DNA of 64,000 nt from Leisingera sp. ANG59 (GTDB taxonomy: Bacteria; Pseudomonadota; Alphaproteobacteria; Rhodobacterales; Rhodobacteraceae): NCBI RefSeq assembly GCF_013317235.1, contig NZ_WLCM01000010.1:84062-148061 (forward strand). The letters run 5' to 3'. How positions within the stretch are numbered: position 1 is the stretch's first letter; each line of letters opens with the position of its first letter. Under the pieces are notes generated by a model. The model saw only the letters and a program-made list of their open reading frames with translations, was not told the origin of the DNA and did not search any database. A program made the position numbers and the translations under genes. This document shows, in pieces, positions 18,256-26,792 of this stretch.

Positions 18256-20079
18256 GTGAATCAGCGAAAAGAAAATTTCCGGACTCTTCGCGCGGCACTG
18301 GCTGGAATCACCCTGGCAATTACCGCGAATTATGCGCAAGCAGAATCGGCCCATGGCATAGCTATGTACGGCGACCCCGCACTGCCACCGGATTTTGTGT
18401 CTTTACCCTATGCGAACCCGGACGCGCCGAAGGGCGGCAAGGTTGTGTTCGGCAATACCGGAGGCTTTGACAGCCTCAACCCGTTCACCCTTAAGGGGAC
18501 CTCTCCCTGGCAGCTGAGGTTCTGGGGATACGAGAGTCTGATGGGTCGGTCCTGGGACGAGCCTTTCACGCTCTACGGCCTTCTGGCCGAATCGATTGAG
18601 GTCCCCGAGGACCGTTCCTGGGTCGAATTCACCCTGCGCGAGGGAGCCCGATTCTCTGACGGCAGCCCGGTGACCGCCGACGACGTGATCTGGTCCTACG
18701 AGACTTTGGGCACCAAGGGCCACCCGCGCTACCGCGGGTTCTGGACCAAGGTGGAGAAGATCGAACAGACCGGCCCGCGCAGCCTGCGGCTGACCTTCAA
18801 CACCGAGGACCGGGAACTGGCGCTGATCGCCGGGCTGCGCCCGATCCTCAAGAAGGCGCAGTGGGAGGGCAAGGAGTTCGGCACGGACGAGGTCGAAGGT
18901 CCGCCCATCGGCACCGGCCCATATGTAGTGTCCAAGTATGAGCCGGGCCGCTTTCTCACCTTCGCCCGCAATCCGGATTACTGGGGCCAGGACCTGCACC
19001 TGCGCCGCGGTACCCAGAACTTCGACGAGTTGCGCATCGACTTCTTCGGCGATGAAACCGTGCTGTTCGAGGCCTTCAAGGCCGGGGAGTTGAGCGCGGT
19101 GCGCGAGTTCAATGCCGACAAATGGGACAGCGTCTACAGCTTCCCGGCGATCACCCGCGGGGATGTAGTCAAAAGCGAGATCCCGCACCAGCGCCCCTCC
19201 GGCATGACCGGGCTGGTGATGAACACCCGCCGCGCGCCGCTGGATGACTGGCGCGTGCGCGAGGCGTTGCTGCTGGCGTTCAACTTCGAATACATCAACG
19301 GCACCGTGACCGGCGGCACCCAGCAGCGGATCAGCTCCTATTTCTCCGGTTCCGAACTGGGCATGCGGCCCGGCGCAGCAGCGGGCACGGTGCGCGCACT
19401 GCTGGAACCCTTTGCGGACAGCCTGCTGCCCGGCACGCTGGAGGGCTACACCCTGCCCCAAGGCGACGGCAGCAAGCGCAACCGCGGCAACCTGCGCAAG
19501 GCGATGAAGCTTCTGGAGGAAGCGGGCTGGACCGTCACCGACGGGGTGCTGCGCAACGGCGAAGGCACAGCGCTGACGCTCAGCGTGCTGATCCGCCAGG
19601 GCGACGGGGAGATGAAGACGGTTACCGAAATCTACGCCCGCGCGCTGGAGAGGCTGGGCATCAGCCTGACGGCTGAAACCGTTGACAATGCCCAGTACGC
19701 CGAACGGGAAAACGCCTATGACTTCGACCTTACCCGGTTCCGCCGGGAACTGTCGCTGAGCCCTGGCAACGAGCAGCACTATTACTGGGGCAGCGAAGGC
19801 GTCGATCAGCCCGGAAGCCGCAACCTGATGGGTATGGACAGCCCGGCAGCGGAGGCGATGATCGATGCGATGCTGACCGCCACGGAGCCGGAGGATTTCA
19901 CCGCCGCTGTGCGGGCGCTGGACCGGGTACTGACCGCCGGGCGCTATGTCATTCCGTTCTGGAGCTTCGAAACCGGCCGCATCGCCCACATCAAGGAAAT
20001 GCGTTTCCCGGACAGGCTGCCGATTTACGGCGACCGGACCGAGTTCATGCCGGACGTCTGGTGGTATCAGGCAGACTGA
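18256..20079 (+). CDS. extracellular solute-binding protein family 5 (YejA-like peptide binding)
   Basis: A 607-residue periplasmic protein with a signal peptide (ITLAITANYAQAES). The mature part begins AHGIAMYGDPALPPDF and has the FVSLPYANPDAPKGGK and GGFDSLNPFTLKG motifs of the YejA-type peptide or microcin C binding subgroup. The GTG start at 18256 is the first usable codon and gives a normal signal peptide. No permease or ATPase genes are adjacent, unlike the usual yejABEF arrangement, so its transporter is elsewhere. It lies upstream of the arsenic operon, which has its own promoter. Confidence 0.88.
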   Translation: MNQRKENFRTLRAALAGITLAITANYAQAESAHGIAMYGDPALPPDFVSLPYANPDAPKGGKVVFGNTGGFDSLNPFTLKGTSPWQLRFWGYESLMGRSWDEPFTLYGLLAESIEVPEDRSWVEFTLREGARFSDGSPVTADDVIWSYETLGTKGHPRYRGFWTKVEKIEQTGPRSLRLTFNTEDRELALIAGLRPILKKAQWEGKEFGTDEVEGPPIGTGPYVVSKYEPGRFLTFARNPDYWGQDLHLRRGTQNFDELRIDFFGDETVLFEAFKAGELSAVREFNADKWDSVYSFPAITRGDVVKSEIPHQRPSGMTGLVMNTRRAPLDDWRVREALLLAFNFEYINGTVTGGTQQRISSYFSGSELGMRPGAAAGTVRALLEPFADSLLPGTLEGYTLPQGDGSKRNRGNLRKAMKLLEEAGWTVTDGVLRNGEGTALTLSVLIRQGDGEMKTVTEIYARALERLGISLTAETVDNAQYAERENAYDFDLTRFRRELSLSPGNEQHYYWGSEGVDQPGSRNLMGMDSPAAEAMIDAMLTATEPEDFTAAVRALDRVLTAGRYVIPFWSFETGRIAHIKEMRFPDRLPIYGDRTEFMPDVWWYQAD

Positions 20080-20111
20080 CCTGTCTGTCCGCGCAGGCCC
20101 TTCATTCATAG

Positions 20112-20153
20112 TTGACACGTGCAATGCACTTCCATATTTCGTGAATTATGGAA
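20112..20153 (+). promoter_or_regulatory. ars operon promoter with inverted repeat, predicted leaderless start
   Basis: TTGACA at 20112, a 17-base spacer and TATTTC at 20135 form a promoter. An inverted repeat TTCCATA-N10-TATGGAA (20130-20153) spans the -10 region and the start codon. The predicted transcript start, about seven bases after the -10 box, falls on or next to the ATG at 20148, and no ribosome site precedes that ATG. The repeat is a good candidate ArsR operator. Confidence 0.55.
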
Positions 20154-20981
20154 ATTGAACTGTCTGAGAAGCTTTCCGCCTTGGCGCACCCGAACCGGCT
20201 GGCACTGTTCCGGCTGCTGATGCGGCGCTATCCGGATGGTGTGCCTGCCGGGGAAATCGCGCAGGCGCTGAAGTTCAAGGCCAACACCGCCTCTTCTTAC
20301 CTGTCAACGCTGAAACAGGCTGGCCTCATCACCCAGCAGCGCACCGGCACCTCGCTGATGTACGCCGCCGACCTGCCGGGTCTGCGCGGCATGTTCGACG
20401 GCCTTTTGACCGGCTGCTGCCAGAACCGGCTCGATATCTGTACCCCTGTCACCAGTGAAGCGGAAACCATGCCGACAACTGAACACCCGTTTAATGTCCT
20501 GTTTATCTGTACTGGCAACTCTGCCCGCTCCCTGCTGGCCGAGGCCATTCTGAAAAACGAAGGCGGTGGCAGGTTCCGCGCCTTTTCTGCCGGGACCCGC
20601 CCCTCGCCAGGGCCACGCCCTGAAGTGACGGCTCTTCTGAAGGCCAAGAAGATTGACACCAGCGGCCTGAGATCGAAGGACCTGGATGAATTTTCCGCGC
20701 CGGATGCGCCGCAGATGGATTTTATCTTCACCGTCTGCGACCACGCCGCAAATGAGGAATGCCCGGCCTGGCCCGGCCAGCCGATGAGCGCCCATTGGGG
20801 CCCTGCCGATCCGGTCAAGACCGAGAGCACCGATGCCGAACGCCGCCTTGCCTTCCAGCAGGCCTATGGGCTGCTCAGAAACAGGATCAGAGCCTTTGCG
20901 GCGCTGCCTTTTGAAACACTCGACCGCATGTCGCTTCAGCATCAGGTTGACGATATCGGCCGCCTGAACTCCCCCGACTGA
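20148..20981 (+). CDS. ArsR-type repressor fused to thioredoxin-type arsenate reductase
   Basis: A 277-residue fusion. Residues 1-100 are a winged-helix ArsR domain (LAHPNRLALFRLLMRRYP) with a C-terminal cysteine set Cys90, Cys91 and Cys98, similar to the As(III) site of the Acidithiobacillus-type ArsR. From about residue 113 a low-molecular-weight phosphatase-fold ArsC follows, with the P-loop CTGNSARS (first Cys is 121) and the VCDHAANEEC pair, the three cysteines needed for thioredoxin-coupled arsenate reduction. An ATG at residue 108 could allow separate ArsC production. The one protein would sense arsenite and make it. First gene of arsRC-arsC-aqp. Confidence 0.88.
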   Translation: MEIELSEKLSALAHPNRLALFRLLMRRYPDGVPAGEIAQALKFKANTASSYLSTLKQAGLITQQRTGTSLMYAADLPGLRGMFDGLLTGCCQNRLDICTPVTSEAETMPTTEHPFNVLFICTGNSARSLLAEAILKNEGGGRFRAFSAGTRPSPGPRPEVTALLKAKKIDTSGLRSKDLDEFSAPDAPQMDFIFTVCDHAANEECPAWPGQPMSAHWGPADPVKTESTDAERRLAFQQAYGLLRNRIRAFAALPFETLDRMSLQHQVDDIGRLNSPD

Positions 20982-21002
20982 ACAATAGCACGGACACAAC
21001 AC

Positions 21003-21479
21003 ATGAACATTCTGGTCCTTTGCACCGGCAATTCCGCGCGCTCCATCCTGCTGGAGTCGATCTTCAAAACGCTGGGCGCAGGCCGCATCCGCGCCTATTC
21101 GGCGGGTTCCAACCCCACCGGCAAGGTGCATCCGCAGTCGCTGGTGCTGCTCGGGGAATTGGGCTATGGCACCGTCGGCGCCCGTTCCAAGAGCTGGGAC
21201 GAATTTGCAGGCGCCGAAGCGCCGGAGATGGATGTGGTCATCACCGTCTGTGCCTCTGCCGCAGGCGAGACCTGCCCGGTCTGGCCCGGCGCGCCGGTGC
21301 GTGCCCATTGGGGGGTCGAGGACCCGGCGGCGGCAGATCAGCCGGAGTGGGACAAGGCCTTCCGCACAGCCTATATCACGCTGGAGAAGCGCGCCAAGGC
21401 GCTGCTTGAACTGCCGATTGAAACCATGCCCTCCACCGAGCTCTCCCAGAAGCTCAAGCGGATCGGAGAGATCGCATGA
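21003..21479 (+). CDS. arsC: arsenate reductase ArsC, second copy
   Basis: A 158-residue protein of the same low-molecular-weight phosphatase fold. The nucleophile is in LVLCTGNSARS, and the resolving cysteines are in VCASAAGETCPVWPG, so all three redox cysteines are present. It reduces arsenate to arsenite with thioredoxin or a similar donor. It starts 21 bases after the fusion gene and overlaps the aquaporin gene by four bases. The sequence is clearly diverged from the fusion's ArsC domain, so the two are not a recent duplication. Confidence 0.9.
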   Translation: MNILVLCTGNSARSILLESIFKTLGAGRIRAYSAGSNPTGKVHPQSLVLLGELGYGTVGARSKSWDEFAGAEAPEMDVVITVCASAAGETCPVWPGAPVRAHWGVEDPAAADQPEWDKAFRTAYITLEKRAKALLELPIETMPSTELSQKLKRIGEIA

Positions 21480-22132
21480 CCGGACAGAAACTGCTGGCCG
21501 AGGGGCTGGGCACCGCCATGCTGCTGATCGGCGTAGTAGGTTCCGGCATCATGGCCGAGACCCTGGCGGACGGCAACGTGGCGCTGGCACTCTTAGCCAA
21601 TGCAATTGCCACGGGCTGCATGCTATATGCCATCATCACCACGCTGGGACCCATTTCCGGCGCCCATTTCAACCCCGCGGTGACGCTGGCCTTTGCCCTG
21701 CGCGGCGAGCATTCCTGGGGCGCTGTCGCCCCTTATGTCCTGGTGCAGATCGGCGGCGGCATCCTCGGCGTCTGGGCCTGCCACGTTATGTTCGATCTTG
21801 CAATCCTGCAAAGCTCGGCCACCATGCACCGCACCGGCACCGCGCAGTGGTTCTCCGAGATCCTGGCCACATTCGGCCTCTTGTTCGTGATCTTCGGCGG
21901 CTTGCGCTCAAGACCCGACGCGGTGCCTGCACTGGTCGGCCTCTATATCACAGGCGCCTATTGGTTCACCTCCTCGACCAGCTTTGCCAACCCCGCTGTC
22001 ACCATAGCGCGCGGCTTCAGCGACACCTTTGCGGGCATCTATCCGGGTCACATCCCGATGTTCATCCTGATGCAGCTCGCCGCAGTTGGCATTGGCCACC
22101 TGATGCTGCCAAGGCTATTTGCACCGCGCTGA
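21476..22132 (+). CDS. aqpS: MIP family channel, probable arsenite-exporting aquaporin (AqpS-like)
   Basis: A 218-residue six-helix channel. The two pore motifs are HFNPAVTLAF and FANPAVTIAR. Its place behind two arsenate reductases matches the Sinorhizobium meliloti arsR-aqpS-arsC logic, in which arsenite formed inside leaves through the channel without an ArsB or Acr3 pump; none is seen here. Translation is coupled to arsC by an ATGA overlap. The arsenite role comes from context; the channel identity is firm. Confidence 0.85.
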   Translation: MTGQKLLAEGLGTAMLLIGVVGSGIMAETLADGNVALALLANAIATGCMLYAIITTLGPISGAHFNPAVTLAFALRGEHSWGAVAPYVLVQIGGGILGVWACHVMFDLAILQSSATMHRTGTAQWFSEILATFGLLFVIFGGLRSRPDAVPALVGLYITGAYWFTSSTSFANPAVTIARGFSDTFAGIYPGHIPMFILMQLAAVGIGHLMLPRLFAPR

Positions 22133-22160
22133 CAACCAGCAGAAATCCGCTTACGGATAC

Positions 22161-22185
22161 CGCCCCAAGCCGGCACCTTGGGGCG
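22161..22185. terminator. hairpin after the ars operon
   Basis: A perfect 9-bp stem, CGCCCCAAG and CTTGGGGCG, around a seven-base loop, 29 bases after the aquaporin stop. There is no T run after it on the plus strand, so its efficiency is uncertain. Confidence 0.5.
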
Positions 22186-22189
22186 GACG

Positions 22190-22218
22190 TTACAAAATCT
22201 CACAAAAAGTGTTACGAT
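22190..22218 (+). promoter_or_regulatory. promoter of the 22.3-kb small protein
   Basis: TTACAA, a 17-base spacer, then TACGAT, directly after the ars hairpin. It would start a transcript near 22225 with a leader of about 40 bases. Confidence 0.45.
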
Positions 22219-22262
22219 GGGGGTCCGAAAACCATAATCCGTTTGTCAGGGAGTGCCCCCCA

Positions 22263-22493
22263 ATGCCTGTACAAGCAGCAGCTGCCAGCTGGATTGACAG
22301 GATGCCCCGCATCAAACAGCGCTTTCCTCATCTGAAAGCCAGCAACGCGCCATCCCTATTGGATGACCGGGACAAATTCGTGGCCTATCTGGCCCGCACC
22401 CACCACCTCACTTTGAATGAAGCCAAGGAAGAAGTGGACGATTTCCTGTATATCGAAAGCCTGCTGAGAGAGTTGGACGGGCGCAAGCACTAG
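22263..22493 (+). CDS. hypothetical small protein
   Basis: A 76-residue soluble, helical, charged protein with no family that I recognise. It begins MPVQAAAASWIDRM and ends ESLLRELDGRKH. It has its own promoter-like sequence and AGGGAG upstream, though at a long distance; an internal ATG (RMPRIKQRF) 14 codons in has no better site. The central part, LARTHHLTLNEAKEEVDDFL, looks like two helices. It converges with the XRE-cupin gene. A small stress or DNA-associated protein is possible but unsupported. Confidence 0.6.
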   Translation: MPVQAAAASWIDRMPRIKQRFPHLKASNAPSLLDDRDKFVAYLARTHHLTLNEAKEEVDDFLYIESLLRELDGRKH

Positions 22494-22502
22494 TCCGGAA
22501 AA

Positions 22503-23126
22503 TCAGGCCAGCGACGTCACCCAGAGGATCGTTGCGTCCTCGGGGCTGACGGAAATCACGTTGTGGCCCATCGCCGCGTCATAATAGGCGCTGTCGCCGC
22601 GGCGCATCTCCACCGGCTCATAGAATTCCGTATAAAGCTTGACCACGCCGGTCAGCACATAAAGGAATTCCTCGCCGTCATGGCGCACCCAGCCGTCGAA
22701 CTCCTCCATCGACCGCGCGCGCACCCGCGCCCGGTACGGCAGCATCTGCTTGCGCGTCAGCCCGTCGGCCAGCAGCTCATGCTCATATGTCGCAGTGGCG
22801 TGGGCTGAGCCGTCACCGGATTTGGTCACTGTCATCCGGCCGTTCACCTGATCCCGCTGCGGCGGCGTGAACAGCTGCGGGATGGAGATCTCAAGTCCCT
22901 CAGCCAGCTTTTTGAGCGCCTCGTAAGTCGGTGACATCTGGCCGTTTTCGATCTTGGACAGGGTCGAACGCGCCAGCCCGGCCTGATTGGCCGCATATTC
23001 CAGCGTCCAGTCCCGCGCCTTGCGCAGCTCGCGCACACGGGCGCCCAGATCCAGGGGTTCGGCTTGATCGTCACCGCCGTTGGCGCGGGCGATGGTAATC
23101 AGGGATTTCGGGTCACGGCTTTTCAT
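22503..23126 (-). CDS. XRE family regulator with cupin domain
   Basis: A 207-residue transcription regulator. Residues 28-82 are a Cro/CI-type helix-turn-helix (VRELRKARDWTLEYAANQAG then STLSKIENGQMSPT), and the C-terminal 100 residues form a cupin barrel (WVRHDGEEFLYVLTGVVKLY) that likely binds a small ligand. Such proteins control amino acid, amine or sulfur metabolism. It diverges from the acyl-CoA ligase with 64 bases between; an inverted repeat CCCGCGC/GCGCGGG at 23146 and 23171 lies there and may be its operator. The target genes are inferred from position. Confidence 0.87.
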   Translation of the reverse strand: MKSRDPKSLITIARANGGDDQAEPLDLGARVRELRKARDWTLEYAANQAGLARSTLSKIENGQMSPTYEALKKLAEGLEISIPQLFTPPQRDQVNGRMTVTKSGDGSAHATATYEHELLADGLTRKQMLPYRARVRARSMEEFDGWVRHDGEEFLYVLTGVVKLYTEFYEPVEMRRGDSAYYDAAMGHNVISVSPEDATILWVTSLA

Positions 23127-23190
23127 GGGAACTCTATAAGCCGCACCCGCGCGCCTTGCAACGCAGGACAGCGCGGGCTAGCCATTTGCC

Positions 23191-24696
23191 ATGCTGTCAG
23201 TTTTTGATCAGGGGCCGTTTGCGCCCTGCCCTTCGCCCTTCAATCTTGCGGCCCATGTGCTGCGCCATGCCGCGCGGCTGGCAGGCAAGACCGGGCTTTC
23301 GGTGCTTGATGCCAACGGTTGCGAGGACTGGAGCTATGCCCGGCTGGAAGCCGCCGTGCGCGGCACCGGCACCGGGCTGCTGCAGGCTGGTCTGGTGCCC
23401 GGCGACATCGTTCTGATGCGGCTGGGAAACACAGTGGAGTTTCCCATCGCCTATCTCGGCGCCATCGCCGCAGGTCTGGTGCCGGTGCCGACCTCTGCCC
23501 AGCTGACAGAGGCGGAAACCGCGCGAATAATCGCAGATGTTGATCCGGCTGCGGTGCTGCGAGACCCGCAGGTGGCCTGCGCGAGTCACCCCCGGCAGAT
23601 CAGCACGGCAGAGCTGCTGGAGATGCACGGCCTCCCCCCATGCGACTATGACGCAGGAGACCCGGAGCGGCTTGCCTATGTGGTCTACACCTCAGGCACC
23701 AGCGGAAAACCGCGTGCTGTTGCGCATGCCCACAGGGCAGTCTGGGCGCGGCAGATGATGGTGGACGGCTGGTACGGGCTGACAGAGGACGACCGGCTGC
23801 TGCATGCCGGTGCCTTCAACTGGACCTACACGCTGGGCACCGGGCTGATGGACCCCTGGTCGGCGGGCGCCACCGCGCTGATCCCGGCGCCCGGCACCCC
23901 GCCGGAAGACCTGCCAGCGCTGCTGCGCCGGCACCGTGCGACAATCTTTGCCGCAGCCCCCGGCGTTTACCGAAAGTTCCTGCGCGGCGGCGCGCTGGAC
24001 CTGCCTGATCTGCGGCACGGGCTTTGCGCAGGTGAAAAACTTTCCCGCCACCTTCACGAAGCTTGGGAGGCTTCGACTGGCTTCGGCCTCTATGAGGCTT
24101 TCGGGATGTCCGAGTGCTCGACCTTCATTTCCTCCTCGCCGTCGCACCCTGCGCAGGACGGCGCCTTGGGCCAGCCGCAGCCAGGCCGGAAGGTTGCCAT
24201 TGTCGGCGCTGACGGCCCGGTGCCGATGGGCGAGGAAGGTACCATCGCCATCCACCGCTCCGACCCGGGGCTGATGCTGGGCTATCTGAACGCATCGGAG
24301 GAAACCGCGGCCCGCTATCAGGGCGACTGGTTCCTGAGCGGCGATCAGGGCGCAATGTCGACGGACGGCCAGATCCGATACCTGGGGCGCGGCGACGACA
24401 TGATGAATGCGGGCGGCTACCGGGTGTCCCCGATTGAGGTCGAGACCGCGCTGGCGGCCCATCCCGGCATCACCCAGGCCGGTGCTGCCGCGGTGGAGGT
24501 GAAGGAAGACACCTATATCATTGCCGCCTTTTACACCGGTCCCGAAGAGTTGAAGGCAGAAGACCTGCAGGCCTTTGCATCCCGGAGCCTGGCCCGTTAC
24601 AAGCAGCCCCGCGCTTATGTCCATCTGGACGCGCTGCCCACCGGCGCCAACGGAAAACTGCTGCGCCGCGCCCTGCCTGCCCTGTTCAAAGGATGA
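23191..24696 (+). CDS. AMP-dependent acyl-CoA synthetase, benzoate-CoA ligase-like
   Basis: A 501-residue adenylate-forming enzyme. The ATP loop is YVVYTSGTSGKPRAV, and the later motifs are YEAFGMSE, then LSGDQGAMSTDGQIRYLGRGDD and the C-terminal lysine in PTGANGKLLRR. It activates a carboxylic acid to the acyl-CoA through an acyl-AMP. The acid cannot be told from the motifs; aromatic or short branched acids are usual for the nearest family members. It diverges from an XRE-cupin regulator and overlaps the FrnE-like gene by four bases. Confidence 0.82.
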   Translation: MLSVFDQGPFAPCPSPFNLAAHVLRHAARLAGKTGLSVLDANGCEDWSYARLEAAVRGTGTGLLQAGLVPGDIVLMRLGNTVEFPIAYLGAIAAGLVPVPTSAQLTEAETARIIADVDPAAVLRDPQVACASHPRQISTAELLEMHGLPPCDYDAGDPERLAYVVYTSGTSGKPRAVAHAHRAVWARQMMVDGWYGLTEDDRLLHAGAFNWTYTLGTGLMDPWSAGATALIPAPGTPPEDLPALLRRHRATIFAAAPGVYRKFLRGGALDLPDLRHGLCAGEKLSRHLHEAWEASTGFGLYEAFGMSECSTFISSSPSHPAQDGALGQPQPGRKVAIVGADGPVPMGEEGTIAIHRSDPGLMLGYLNASEETAARYQGDWFLSGDQGAMSTDGQIRYLGRGDDMMNAGGYRVSPIEVETALAAHPGITQAGAAAVEVKEDTYIIAAFYTGPEELKAEDLQAFASRSLARYKQPRAYVHLDALPTGANGKLLRRALPALFKG

Positions 24697-25358
24697 CCAA
24701 AATGGCCACCGTCAAGCTCGACATCCTGTCCGACCCGATCTGCCCCTGGTGCTATATCGGCAAAACCCATCTGGACAAGGCGCTGGCGGAAGTGCCGGAC
24801 CACCCCTTCGTCATCGAATGGCACCCGTTCCAGCTGAACCCCGACATGCCGCGCGAAGGCATGGACCGGCGTGAATACCTGGAGCGCAAGTTCGGCGGCA
24901 AGGAGGGCGCGGTGAAGGCTTATGCTCCGGTGGTGGAGCACGCCGAAAAGGCCGGGCTGACGATCAATTTCGAAGCCATGAAGCGCACCCCCAACACGCT
25001 GGATGCGCACCGGCTGATCCATTGGGCCGGGATCGAGGGCAAGCAGACGCAGGTCGTGGATGCATTGTTCAAGGCATACTTCGTGGATGCCAAAGACATC
25101 GGCGACCATGCGGTTCTGGCAGAAATCGCTCAAGACGCAGAAATGGAGGCGGATGTCACCGCCCGCCTGCTGGAAGGAGACGGCGATGTGCAGGAGATCC
25201 GCGACCGCGACGCCCATTCCCGCAAGATGGGTGTGACATCGGTTCCCACTTTCATCGTTGCCAACCAGCACGCGGTGCCGGGCGCCCAGCCGCCGGAGCT
25301 GTGGAAGCAGGTGATCGAAGAGATTCTGCAGCAGCTGAAAGCGGCCGAAACTGAATAA
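24693..25358 (+). CDS. DsbA family oxidoreductase, FrnE type
   Basis: A 221-residue cytoplasmic thioredoxin-fold protein with an inserted helical domain. The redox motif CPWC is at residues 17-20 in DPICPWCYIG, and the cis-Pro loop is in VTSVPTFIV. FrnE-like proteins act as disulfide isomerases or glutathione-linked oxidoreductases in the cytoplasm. It overlaps the acyl-CoA ligase (ATGA), so the two share a transcript; a metabolic link is not known. Confidence 0.88.
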   Translation: MTKMATVKLDILSDPICPWCYIGKTHLDKALAEVPDHPFVIEWHPFQLNPDMPREGMDRREYLERKFGGKEGAVKAYAPVVEHAEKAGLTINFEAMKRTPNTLDAHRLIHWAGIEGKQTQVVDALFKAYFVDAKDIGDHAVLAEIAQDAEMEADVTARLLEGDGDVQEIRDRDAHSRKMGVTSVPTFIVANQHAVPGAQPPELWKQVIEEILQQLKAAETE

Positions 25359-25509
25359 TCCGCCGCAGATTGCTTAGCATCGCAACTATGCACAGCAACC
25401 TGTGCAGCCGGGCGCTGGCACGGCTGGCGGGTTTATGGTAGCGGAAGCGGACGGCTCCCAGACCGGCCTCATTCCCCGGATCCCTCTGAAGAGCTGTTAG
25501 AGGTTTCAA

Positions 25510-26733
25510 ATGTCACAATCTCCCGCCCATGGCATGGCCAAGGCTGAATTCATCGCGCTGATTGCGATGATGTTTGCCACCATTGCGCTGTCGATCGACG
25601 CCATGTTGCCCGCGTTGCCGGAAATCGGCCAGACGCTCAGCCCGGACAACATCAACCGGGCGCAGCTGGTACTGACCTCCTTTGTTCTTGGCATGGGGCT
25701 TGGCACCTTCTTCACCGGCCCGCTGTCGGATGCCTTTGGCCGCAAGCCGGTGGTGGCTGCAGGCTGCGCTCTCTATGTCCTTGCCGCACTGACCGCCTGG
25801 TTGTCGCCCTCGCTGGAGGTCCTGCTGATCTCGCGCGTGCTGATGGGAATTGGTTCTGCCGGTCCGCGCATCGTGGGTGTGGCCGTTGTGCGCGACCTCT
25901 ACTCAGGCCGCGAGATGGCCCGCCTGATGTCGATTGCCATGATGATCTTCATGATTGTTCCGGCCATTGCCCCCTTGATGGGCGCAGGTATCATCGCACT
26001 GTCCGGCTGGCGCGCGATTTTCCTGCTGTTTGCACTGTTTGCGGCAATCATTGTCCTGTGGACCAGTTTCCGCCTGCCGGAAACACTGGCCGTAAACGAC
26101 CGCCGTGCCTTCCGTGCCCCCTTGCTGATGGGTGCGGTCAAGGAGATGCTCAGCCACCCGACGGTACGCCTGTCGATCATGGTGCAGACGCTGTGCCTGG
26201 GCATGCTGTTCACCATGCTCACGATGGTGCAGCCGGTCTATGACATCATCTTTGGACGCGGAGACAGCTTTCCTTACTGGTTCGGACTGGTCGCGCTGAT
26301 CTCCGGCACCGCCAGCCTGCTGAACGCGGCCATCGTTGTGCGGATCGGCATGCGCCGCATCGTCACCGTTTCGCTGGCCGCCCAGATCCTGATCACTGGC
26401 GCGATGCTGCTGATCAGCGGCAGGAGCCTGCCGGATCCGTGGATGTTCGGCCTGTTTGTGGCCTGGCAGGCCAGCGTGTTCTTCATGGTCGGCACCACCG
26501 TCGGCAACCTCAATGCCATGGCGATGGAGCCGATGGGCCATATTGCCGGTATGGCGGCATCGGTGATCGGGGCGATCTCGACCGTTCTGGCCGCTGCAGT
26601 TGCGGCACCCGTCGGGCTGCTGTTTGACGGCTCTCTGGTGCCGCTGGCGGCAGGGCTTTTGATCATGGCCTGCATCGCTTTCCTGCTGATGCTGCAGATG
26701 GCCAAGGCTGAGGCGCGGCTTCCCGCTGAATAA
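25510..26733 (+). CDS. MFS drug-resistance transporter, Bcr/CflA type
   Basis: A 407-residue inner-membrane exporter with twelve predicted helices. The loop 2-3 motif is GPLSDAFGRKPVV, and the family motif C-like region is RIVGVAVVRDLYSG. This is the proton-driven drug/H+ antiporter-1 group, typified by Bcr and CflA. The substrate is unknown. It has its own 151-base upstream gap, in which I see no clear promoter; a hairpin overlapping the next gene's ribosome site follows it. Confidence 0.87.
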   Translation: MSQSPAHGMAKAEFIALIAMMFATIALSIDAMLPALPEIGQTLSPDNINRAQLVLTSFVLGMGLGTFFTGPLSDAFGRKPVVAAGCALYVLAALTAWLSPSLEVLLISRVLMGIGSAGPRIVGVAVVRDLYSGREMARLMSIAMMIFMIVPAIAPLMGAGIIALSGWRAIFLLFALFAAIIVLWTSFRLPETLAVNDRRAFRAPLLMGAVKEMLSHPTVRLSIMVQTLCLGMLFTMLTMVQPVYDIIFGRGDSFPYWFGLVALISGTASLLNAAIVVRIGMRRIVTVSLAAQILITGAMLLISGRSLPDPWMFGLFVAWQASVFFMVGTTVGNLNAMAMEPMGHIAGMAASVIGAISTVLAAAVAAPVGLLFDGSLVPLAAGLLIMACIAFLLMLQMAKAEARLPAE

Positions 26734-26762
26734 CAACCTTGCCCGGATAACACCCCCTGCCT

Positions 26763-26787
26763 AACCTTCCCTGAAACGGGGGAGGTT
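26763..26787 (+). promoter_or_regulatory. hairpin covering the ribosome site of the TPR gene
   Basis: AACCTTCCC pairs with GGGGAGGTT (one G-T pair) and is followed by TTTC. The GGAGG inside it is the ribosome site of the gene starting at 26793. It may end the MFS transcript, hide the ribosome site, or both. Confidence 0.45.
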
Positions 26788-26792
26788 TTCAC

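Noticed and set aside
17933..18298. A 121-codon minus-strand frame running through the 18.1-kb terminator into bdhA
   Set aside because: It reads through a terminator hairpin and has no protein-like pattern; a short leader peptide starting at the ATG inside the first hairpin is possible but lacks a ribosome site.
25359..25509. Possible tRNA-like or RNA gene in the gap before the MFS gene
   Set aside because: No cloverleaf, no promoter-terminator pair and no T-loop sequence could be made out.
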